This document shows, piece after piece, positions 1 to 5,463 of a DNA stretch of 6,286 bases. The position numbers and the translations under genes were made by a program. Position 1 is the stretch's first letter. The number at the start of each line of letters is the position of its first letter. The notes under the pieces are model-generated. The model saw only the letters and a list, made by a program, of their open reading frames with translations. It made no database searches and was not told the DNA's origin. Source of the DNA: Thermodesulfobacteriota bacterium (GTDB taxonomy: Bacteria; Desulfobacterota; RBG-13-43-22); NCBI GenBank assembly GCA_025454185.1, contig JALOOY010000212.1, positions 1 to 6,286 on the forward strand, in the 5' to 3' direction.

Positions 1-1966
1 ATTTTCTTTTTTCTTCCTTAAGAAACAGCACTAAATCCCGCAGGACCGGCGGTTCGGCCTTGGCCAACACCTGTCCTTCCCAGGGTGCATAAACCACCAT
101 TTCATTGATGGACCAGATCCCCCCCGGCCGTCCGTTGAAGAATACCAGACGCACAAATCTTGCGGAAACCGGGTCGAAGGAGGTCTCCATCCGCCCTCTA
201 CGGACCTTGATCACCGGACCCGGACCGGACCAGAAAAAAGGTCCCCGATAATTTTCCACCCGGGTGATCACTTGCCATTCCTTTCCCGTTTCCGACACTT
301 CCAGCCGGTAACCGCCGGGCACTTCCGGATAATCACCCGGCCACCAGACAACTTTACTGATAGTCTCCCGCCGACCCAGATCCAGGGTAAAACAGGTCCC
401 CGTCTGCTGCGGAACCTGCCAACTGGTCCCGAAATCACCGTCGAAGGCCCTGGGCACCTCCGGATCACCCTGCGGCGCCGTCCAGCCGGAAGCCGGCAGC
501 GCCACCCAGGGACCGGCGGGCGGCCTGAAGTCGGCATAGAGGACATACCCGGCGACCAGGGTCGTCTTGCGCCAGCCGCCCCCCAGGGCCTGGAGGTTGT
601 TCTCCCAGTCGGGTTGATCTCCCTGAAAGAGATAGGCCGGACGGTCTGTCCCCTCCACCCGGCGGCCGTAGCGCAGAGAGACGGACTGATAGGGATCGGC
701 GGCAATGATCTGTTCGGCGGAGATAAAGGTCAGCCGCGCGCCCAGCTCTTCCCCGGCCTGAATCCGTGTGAGGCCCAGTTCACGGAGGGCCTGCCACAGG
801 GCCAGGTCGTTTGTTTTCTCCCGCCCGATAGCCGCCCGCCTTTCCCGGTCCAGTGCCGGCCACCCTGGCTTGAGGAGGATCCCCCAGAGATTGACACCCA
901 GGAGCAGGAACAGTACCAGGAGGCCGGCGCCCCTCCGCCGGCGGTCCAGCCGCTCCAGGAACAGAGCCAAAAAAAAGGGCAACGCGCTATACACGGGCAG
1001 GAGATATTTCTGGTCGTTGTCGTTCAGGCGGATATTGAACACCGTCAGAAAGTTGATGGCCAGGGCAGCGATAAAAACAAGGCCGAGCAGGTCGAGGCCG
1101 CTGGTCCGGCCCAAATTGAGCCGCAGCAAGCCGGCCAGGGCCGCCCGGCGCTGCCAGGCGGCATATCCCAGAGCGAGTCCCGTAGTGACCAGGAAGACCA
1201 GGTAAGGCAGCCACTTGGCCGGTTCGAACGATAAAGGATAGGGAATGCCGCCCAAGATGGGCCAGGCGTTGCCAAAAAAATCCCGGCCAATGACCGGCCA
1301 ATCGGGCCAGACGATCAGCGACAGAATACCCAGTCCCGGCCCGGGCTGCCGGATCTGATAGAGGAATTGGGGGAGCTGCCCGAAAAGAAAAAAAAGGACC
1401 AGCAGGTAAAAGGCGGGACGGAGAAAAACCTTTTTGTCGTGCAGCCAGAGGAAAAGAAACACGGGAAGCAGATAGACCACCGCCAGGTGGTTGGTCCACC
1501 AGCCCAGACCGGCCAGGAGACCGAGGGCCGCCAGGTTGACGGATCTCCCGACCTGGGCCCAATCCAGTAAAAATACCGGAGGCAGGGCCAGGTAGAGTAA
1601 GGCGGTCCGAACCGCGCTCGGGGACAGGAGCCGGTTCCCCAGCCGCTCGATCAGGAACAGGAAAAAAAGAGAAAGGAGGACGGGCAGCAGTTCCAAGACC
1701 CAGGCCTGGGGACCGCCGAGGAGGACCAGTACCGCGCTCAAGTAGGCCTCCAGCGCGCCCATGAAATTCTGGCCGAAAAAGAATACGGGGAAATCCCCGG
1801 CCAAGACCCGTAGACTCATGATCCCCACCACGGCCTCATCCCGCCACAACTGGGCGGTCGTCAGGGGTACCACCCGGACGATGACCGCTGCCAGGAAGAT
1901 CAGGACCAGGGGCCAAGGGGTTTTAATCAGGACTGCCGCCGTTCTGTCGATAGAGTTCGATCTCAT
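1..1966 (-). CDS. GT-C (GT39/ArnT-like) membrane glycosyltransferase with C-terminal discoidin-like domain, 3' end outside window
   Basis: The frame is open from ATG at 1966 to the window edge: 655 codons, no stop. Residues about 15-365 are a chain of hydrophobic helices. After the first comes WRDEAVVG (41-48), then FPVFFFGQ (59-66). An acidic pair after helix 1 is the catalytic-site signature of GT-C enzymes that take sugars from polyprenyl phosphate on the periplasmic side. Residues about 385-480 form a soluble alpha/beta-looking domain. Residues about 481-629 look like an F5/8 type C domain (AFDGDFGTSW, FTLDLG, GYRLEVSETGKEW, ARFVRLVF, WSINEMVVY). From about 641 a second soluble unit begins (RDLVLFLKEE) and is cut by the edge. 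The gene is a paralogue of its upstream neighbour and overlaps that gene's end by 44 bases. No clear Shine-Dalgarno precedes the ATG, so translational coupling is likely. Compared with the sister protein it lacks about 27 residues near residue 142, one membrane helix. Fold class is fairly sure; acceptor and sugar are unknown. Confidence 0.85.
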   Translation of the reverse strand, partial: MRSNSIDRTAAVLIKTPWPLVLIFLAAVIVRVVPLTTAQLWRDEAVVGIMSLRVLAGDFPVFFFGQNFMGALEAYLSAVLVLLGGPQAWVLELLPVLLSLFFLFLIERLGNRLLSPSAVRTALLYLALPPVFLLDWAQVGRSVNLAALGLLAGLGWWTNHLAVVYLLPVFLFLWLHDKKVFLRPAFYLLVLFFLFGQLPQFLYQIRQPGPGLGILSLIVWPDWPVIGRDFFGNAWPILGGIPYPLSFEPAKWLPYLVFLVTTGLALGYAAWQRRAALAGLLRLNLGRTSGLDLLGLVFIAALAINFLTVFNIRLNDNDQKYLLPVYSALPFFLALFLERLDRRRRGAGLLVLFLLLGVNLWGILLKPGWPALDRERRAAIGREKTNDLALWQALRELGLTRIQAGEELGARLTFISAEQIIAADPYQSVSLRYGRRVEGTDRPAYLFQGDQPDWENNLQALGGGWRKTTLVAGYVLYADFRPPAGPWVALPASGWTAPQGDPEVPRAFDGDFGTSWQVPQQTGTCFTLDLGRRETISKVVWWPGDYPEVPGGYRLEVSETGKEWQVITRVENYRGPFFWSGPGPVIKVRRGRMETSFDPVSARFVRLVFFNGRPGGIWSINEMVVYAPWEGQVLAKAEPPVLRDLVLFLKEEKRK
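80..814 (-). repeat. Soluble + discoidin unit, copy 1, in the downstream GT-C paralogue
   Basis: These bases encode residues about 385-629 of the left-edge gene. The order is the same as in the sister protein: a soluble alpha/beta-looking part with LRELGLTRIQAG, LTFISAEQIIAADPY and RPAYLFQGD, then a discoidin-like part from about residue 481. LTFISAEQIIAADP matches the sister's LTFAAREEIIFAQP, which places this unit closer to the sister's copy 1 than to its copy 2. A second unit appears to begin at about base 47 (RDLVLFLKEE) and is truncated by the window edge. Confidence 0.65.
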
Positions 1967-4667
1967 GAATGGACCAGTAATACACCGGGTCCCGCCCGGA
2001 CTGTCGGAACTCGACATAGCGGGCGAGCGTCTCCGGGAATAGCAGGTCCGTCTCCCCCTGCGGGTCTTCCCGGAACAAGTTCTCTCCGTCCCAATACAGG
2101 GATGGATTCAGGGCTGCTGCACCCCACCAATCGCGTCCGTTGCGCGAAAAACGCGTCTCCAGTCTTCGGGGGAAGTCTCGCTGTGATTCACCCAGCCGCA
2201 GGCGGAGCCGATTGATGTAAACGGTACGCCCCAGATCGAGCCGGAACCATAGGCCGGGGACCTGGGGGACGCCGCTGGTCCAGCGGCTTTTCCTATGGCC
2301 GTCAATCGCCTTCCCGGCCTCCTGATTGTTGAAATTGGCCTGGACCTGCCACCCGGAGCGGGGCAGCAGCCGGTATTTTTTTCGGGGCCTGGCGTCGTAG
2401 AACAGGGCCAGGTCCTGGAAACGGATCTCCCCGTAAACCCCGGGATCCAGTTGCTGCAGGGCCTCGCCCAACCCCTCCGCCTGATCGTTGCGGACCACCA
2501 GGGCCGGAAAGGGATCATCGCTGAGGTAGTTACCGGTCGGCTCCGGCAATGGAGGAAAACTCCTTTTCAATTCGGGTTCTCTATGATAACGGGGAGGCAG
2601 GTGGGCCTGGATCCAGGGCCCGGCCCGCAATTGCTCGATCCCCAACTCCGGCAGCCGCCGCACCAGGTCCGCAACCCGGGGCGCTTCCACCGGAGAAGCC
2701 TCCCGGGCAGCCGGGGCGGCCCGGTAGACCAGGACCTCGGCGATCTCCCAGGCATACCGGTCACCGGAACCGGTCTGGATGATTTTCAGGAAACGGCCCG
2801 ACTGGGGGGGAAAAATCAATTCCAGTGCCCCTTTTTCCGGACGGACAAAAGGATGGGGCCCCGACCAGACCAGGGAATCCCAATAAGTTGGGATGGACAG
2901 CGTGTGCCGCCAGTTTCGTCCGTCAGCGGAAATTTCGAGGCGCATTCCCCGGGGCAGCCCTTCCCTGGTCCCGGCCAGCAGGGTGATTCGCCCCAGGCCG
3001 CTTAAGACCTTGCCCAGGTCCAGGACAAAGGTGTCGCCCGGTTCCATGATCCGTATCAGGTTCCAGCGGGTATCGAGATTTCGGTCGACAACCGCGGAAA
3101 CCGAAACCTCACCCCGGTTGGAAGAGGCCTCCCAGTCGCGGGGGGATAACGGTATGTATCGATAAGAAGGCGGTATTATATCAAAAAATATCCAGAGTTC
3201 GCCTATCCTTTTCTTTTGATACGTCCCTCCCAGGGCGGCCAAGGTGGCTTCAAAGGCCGTGGCATCGCCGGACAACAGAAAGGCCGGCCGCCTCGACCGA
3301 TCCACGATCCGGGTGTAGAGCGGATAGCGATCCGCCAGCGGCTGGGCAAAGATGATTTCCTCCCGGGCCGCAAAAGTCAGGGGCACGGCCCTCCAATAGT
3401 CCGGGACATACACGGTCCGAATCCCTCTTTCCCTTAGAAATTGGAGTGTGGCCTGCTCGATTTCATCTTTGCGCTGGTAGACCCGGGACTGGTCTGTCCG
3501 AAAAACCAAAGCCATTCGAAAATTGTCATATAGATGGGCGGCCAGCAGGATAACCAGAAAGGCCCAGGCCAGGGGAGCCGCCTTTTCCCGGAAATGAAAA
3601 AACAAAAAGGCGCCTAAAATCGGCACAGCCGGATAGAGGGGCATCAGGTAGCGGGTGGTATGATTGGCTGAAAAACCGCTGAGGGAAAAAATCAGGGGAT
3701 AGAGCAAGAGAAAAATCAACCACAGTTCCACCTCCGCAGCAGTGCCCCTGCTTTTTTGAACCAGTCCGGCCAGCCCCTTCCGCCGCAGGTAAACCAGGTA
3801 GATCCAGGCACAGAGGACGATCCCGAAAACGGCTATTGAAAAGAAAGGAAAATGATACTGATGGGTCAGGGCATCCCGCAGGCCCAGCAATTCCGGCAGC
3901 CGGATCGCAAAAAACGCGGCCAGGGAATCCCGGAACGGTTCCTGTACTGGGTTTCCTTGAAGAAAATGCCAGGTGGCCAGGGGATGTATGGTATTATACG
4001 CCCAGAGAGGAAGCCCTCCCAGCAGCACCCCGGCTGTCAGATAGAGCCAGGCCTGGGGATATCGCCAGGAGCCCTTTTCTCGGACTACGAACAGGAGACC
4101 GGCGGGGGCCAGGTAGAAGACAAACAAAAAATGGGTCCAAAGCCCCAGACCGCTCAAAAGGCCGGCCAGAAGGTACAGGGCGGGGCGCCGTTCTTCGCAG
4201 AAAAGGACCCGGCCGACCAGAATGAACAGGAGCACCCCCAGCAGCGGCGTTTCGATATAGGCCGATCGGGCCAGGACCGAAGAAAAAGCGAAGTACCCCG
4301 AAGGAATGCCGGCCAGCAGGGCGGCTACCAACGCCCGACCAGGCCCCAATATCCGGGCTGAGAGGTGGAATATAAAAAAAACCAGCAAAAGGGAAACGAG
4401 TCCGATGGTGAGGTCGAGCGTAAACCGACTGGCCCCGAAGAGGAGAAATACAACCGAAAGCAGGTAGTTTTCCAGACTGCCGCAATATTCCTGGCCGTAA
4501 AAAAAAACGGGGAATTCTCCGAGGAGGATGTGCCGGGCCATCAACCCGTTGATGGCCTGGTCCGCATCCATCAGGGGATAAATCAGATGCAGCCCCCGCA
4601 CCCCGGCACCCAGGACCAGGACGATGGCCAGCCCGAGCTGCCATTTTTTATCAGGCCAAATTCCCAC
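1923..4667 (-). CDS. GT-C (GT39/ArnT-like) membrane glycosyltransferase with two C-terminal soluble-discoidin units (914 aa)
   Basis: This is a complete gene. It starts with GTG at 4667. An in-frame TGA at 4677-4679 leaves no other usual start upstream, and the Shine-Dalgarno is weak. Residues about 10-385 hold roughly 11-13 hydrophobic helices. MDADQA (33-38) follows helix 1, then FPVFFYGQ (52-59) and GSLENYL (63-69). The D34-x-D36 pair sits where GT-C enzymes carry their catalytic acidic residues, but the residue after D36 is Q37, where the paralogue has E. A soluble domain (about 401-500) leads to a discoidin-like domain (about 500-650: VVDRNLDTRW, FVLDLG, MRLEISADGRNW, GRFLKIIQ, WEIAEVLVY). 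Both are repeated at about 664-760 and 763-908 (AIDGHRKSRW, FRLDLG, LETRFSRNGRDW, ARYVEFRQ, WSIHEIELY). The C-terminal part is expected in the periplasm. The role inferred is transfer of a lipid-linked sugar to a surface glycan, lipid or protein, with the beta domains binding carbohydrate. It is probably the first gene of a minus-strand operon with the overlapping paralogue downstream. Confidence 0.88.
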   Translation of the reverse strand: MGIWPDKKWQLGLAIVLVLGAGVRGLHLIYPLMDADQAINGLMARHILLGEFPVFFYGQEYCGSLENYLLSVVFLLFGASRFTLDLTIGLVSLLLVFFIFHLSARILGPGRALVAALLAGIPSGYFAFSSVLARSAYIETPLLGVLLFILVGRVLFCEERRPALYLLAGLLSGLGLWTHFLFVFYLAPAGLLFVVREKGSWRYPQAWLYLTAGVLLGGLPLWAYNTIHPLATWHFLQGNPVQEPFRDSLAAFFAIRLPELLGLRDALTHQYHFPFFSIAVFGIVLCAWIYLVYLRRKGLAGLVQKSRGTAAEVELWLIFLLLYPLIFSLSGFSANHTTRYLMPLYPAVPILGAFLFFHFREKAAPLAWAFLVILLAAHLYDNFRMALVFRTDQSRVYQRKDEIEQATLQFLRERGIRTVYVPDYWRAVPLTFAAREEIIFAQPLADRYPLYTRIVDRSRRPAFLLSGDATAFEATLAALGGTYQKKRIGELWIFFDIIPPSYRYIPLSPRDWEASSNRGEVSVSAVVDRNLDTRWNLIRIMEPGDTFVLDLGKVLSGLGRITLLAGTREGLPRGMRLEISADGRNWRHTLSIPTYWDSLVWSGPHPFVRPEKGALELIFPPQSGRFLKIIQTGSGDRYAWEIAEVLVYRAAPAAREASPVEAPRVADLVRRLPELGIEQLRAGPWIQAHLPPRYHREPELKRSFPPLPEPTGNYLSDDPFPALVVRNDQAEGLGEALQQLDPGVYGEIRFQDLALFYDARPRKKYRLLPRSGWQVQANFNNQEAGKAIDGHRKSRWTSGVPQVPGLWFRLDLGRTVYINRLRLRLGESQRDFPRRLETRFSRNGRDWWGAAALNPSLYWDGENLFREDPQGETDLLFPETLARYVEFRQSGRDPVYYWSIHEIELYRQNGGSPD
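1944..2678 (-). repeat. Soluble + discoidin unit, copy 2, inside the 914-aa GT-C protein
   Basis: These bases encode residues about 664-908. Motifs line up with copy 1 in the same order: LVRRLPELGIEQLRAGPW against LQFLRERGIRTVYVPDYW, FPALVVRND against RPAFLLSGD, LQQLDPGVY against LAALGGTY, and LALFYDARP against LWIFFDIIP. The discoidin-like part then follows, from YRLLPRSGW to WSIHEIELY. The middle of the soluble half is more diverged than in copy 1, with a proline-rich stretch around residues 691-715. This suggests an old duplication in which copy 2 has drifted. Confidence 0.65.
2718..3467 (-). repeat. Soluble + discoidin unit, copy 1, inside the 914-aa GT-C protein
   Basis: These bases encode residues 401-650. 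The soluble half has FLRERGIRTVYVPDYW (410-425), RRPAFLL (459-465), LAALGGTY (476-483) and LWIFFD (491-496). The discoidin-like half follows at once and ends at WEIAEVLVY (640-648). The same order of motifs recurs in copy 2 of this protein and in the neighbouring paralogue, where the counterpart has LRELGLTRIQ, DRPAYLFQGD, LQALGGGW and YVLYADF. This is a protein-level repeat judged by eye; I do not claim DNA-level identity. Confidence 0.7.
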
Positions 4668-4713
4668 GATTACCGCTCAGACGCCGGGGATGGAACCGGT
4701 CCCCTCCCTTTTT

Positions 4714-4741
4714 ACGGTTTGCATACCCGGTGCAAAACCGT
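4714..4741. promoter_or_regulatory. Imperfect inverted repeat in the divergent intergenic region, possible operator
   Basis: The left arm ACGGTTTGCA (4714-4723) and right arm TGCAAAACCGT (4731-4741) are complementary apart from one extra A, and are separated by a 7-base centre. No T-run follows the stem on either strand in the position needed for an intrinsic terminator, so I favour a protein-binding site or a 5' leader hairpin. It lies between the two divergent starts and overlaps the candidate plus-strand promoter. Confidence 0.45.
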
Positions 4742-4747
4742 TATCAT
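4719..4747 (+). promoter_or_regulatory. Candidate sigma-70-type promoter for the plus-strand genes
   Basis: TTGCAT (4719-4724, 3 of 6 matches) is followed after 17 bases by TATCAT (4742-4747, 5 of 6 matches to the -10 consensus). Initiation would fall near 4754, about 85 bases ahead of the YdjM-like gene's ATG at 4840. The inverted repeat at 4714-4741 covers the -35 and the spacer, a typical position for an operator. The call rests on motif match and spacing only. Confidence 0.35.
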
Positions 4748-4767
4748 GCCTCCATGACCAGACTCAA
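4740..4767 (-). promoter_or_regulatory. Candidate sigma-70-type promoter for the minus-strand GT-C gene pair
   Basis: Read on the minus strand, TTGAGT (4767-4762, 4 of 6 matches to TTGACA) is followed after 16 bases by GATAAC (4745-4740, 4 of 6 matches to TATAAT). Initiation would fall near 4733, about 65 bases ahead of the GTG start at 4667. It is a modest match and the only pair with acceptable spacing I found on this strand in the gap. Its -10 abuts the -10 of the candidate plus-strand promoter. Confidence 0.3.
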
Positions 4768-4839
4768 GGCCACGATATATTGGCACTTCAGCAATAAACT
4801 TGCAACTTCTTTTCCGGATGACTTCCTGGCTGCCCGTCC

Positions 4840-5385
4840 ATGCCTTCCCCTGTCGCTCACACCCTTTTTGGCCTGACCTGTGTCCACCTCCTCCGGGCCG
4901 GTCTCCCGGGGGCCGGACCAGGGGCCGTGATCCCGACCGGCCTGGCCCTCCTGGCTTCCCTGGCGCCGGACCTCGATTTCATACCCGGAATAATCCTGGG
5001 AGAACCCAGCCGCTTTCACCAGACCCTCTCCCACAGCCTGGGGGGTTCCCTGGCGCTGGCCCTGGGCCTCGGGGTTGCCGCCCGGATCGGGTTCCCGGAC
5101 GGACGAGGATGGCGGCGCGGCGTTCTGTTGCTGCTGTTTATTCTGGGGCATCTCTTTCTGGACTTTTTTACCCAGGATGGCCGGCCGCCGGCAGGTTTCC
5201 CCCTGCTCTGGCCTTTCTCCGACCGCTTGCTGACCTCCCCGGTCCCGGTTTTTCCCTACCTGATCCGGGATCCGACCCTCCCCGGATTCTGGTCCCATAA
5301 CCTGGCGGCCCTGCTGCTGGAAACCCTGCTCCTTTTTCCGCTCTGGGTGGTTTCCCGGAAACTGGACCTCGAGCGGATCAAATAA
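4840..5385 (+). CDS. YdjM/DUF457-type inner-membrane protein, putative metal-dependent hydrolase (181 aa)
   Basis: The N-terminus SPVAHTLFG (3-11, H7) is followed by APDLDFIPG (42-50, D44 and D46), RFHQTLSHSLGG (58-69, H60 and H65) and ILGHLFLDFFTQDG (101-114, H104 and D108). This spaced His/Asp set between hydrophobic helices is the hallmark of the LexA-regulated YdjM / DUF457 family (PF04307), usually annotated as membrane-bound metal-dependent hydrolases. The substrate is unknown. The hydrophobic stretches are near 30-42, 69-82, 94-110 and 152-171. The length is normal for the family, and all expected metal-ligand candidates are present. The start is well fixed: an in-frame TGA lies at 4819-4821 and ATG 4840 is the only start codon after it, though the Shine-Dalgarno is poor. 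The gene faces the same way as the glycosyltransferase 78 bases downstream and may be co-transcribed with it. Its link to glycan assembly is positional only. Confidence 0.85.
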   Translation: MPSPVAHTLFGLTCVHLLRAGLPGAGPGAVIPTGLALLASLAPDLDFIPGIILGEPSRFHQTLSHSLGGSLALALGLGVAARIGFPDGRGWRRGVLLLLFILGHLFLDFFTQDGRPPAGFPLLWPFSDRLLTSPVPVFPYLIRDPTLPGFWSHNLAALLLETLLLFPLWVVSRKLDLERIK

Positions 5386-5388
5386 ACC

Positions 5389-5417
5389 TTGACTTTTGCA
5401 CCGCCCTGGATCAAGAT
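5389..5417 (+). promoter_or_regulatory. Weak candidate promoter between the YdjM-like gene and the glycosyltransferase
   Basis: TTGACT (5389-5394, 5 of 6 matches to the -35 consensus) begins 4 bases after the YdjM-like stop codon. After 17 bases comes CAAGAT (5412-5417, only 3 of 6 matches to the -10 consensus). A better -10-like hexamer, TATAAG (5435-5440), has no good -35 at the right distance. No terminator hairpin is visible in this 78-base gap, so read-through from the upstream gene is also possible. Confidence 0.25.
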
Positions 5418-5463
5418 GCCAACTATCTTTTAACTATAAGGAATTGTTTTCTATTTCAGTTTA

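Noticed and set aside
272..1234. A 320-codon open frame on the plus strand
   Set aside because: It lies wholly antisense to the left-edge GT-C gene, whose frame has recognisable membrane and discoidin motifs throughout. The plus-strand translation is proline-, glutamine- and arginine-rich with no domain, as expected for antisense frames in GC-rich DNA.
987..1562. A 191-codon minus-strand open frame in another phase
   Set aside because: It is an out-of-frame shadow of the GT-C membrane region on the same strand. The true frame continues unbroken from 1966 to 1.
1..1966. The left-edge gene as a frameshifted pseudogene, since no long frame with both ends is present
   Set aside because: Translation checked through the whole stretch gives one unbroken frame of 655 codons with conserved motifs. 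It appears broken only because its stop lies outside the window. The missing helix is in frame.
4714..4741. The inverted repeat read as an intrinsic terminator
   Set aside because: No run of T follows the stem on either strand; on the minus strand it is followed by A and G. The position between divergent starts also argues against termination.
4744..5298. A 184-codon minus-strand open frame covering the YdjM-like gene
   Set aside because: The translation is low-complexity (Gly, Gln, Arg, Pro) and antisense to a gene with well-placed His/Asp motifs.
5408..5419. A sigma-54-type GG...GC promoter upstream of the GT2 gene
   Set aside because: The GG and GC are 8 bases apart rather than the 10 required, and the flanking consensus is absent.
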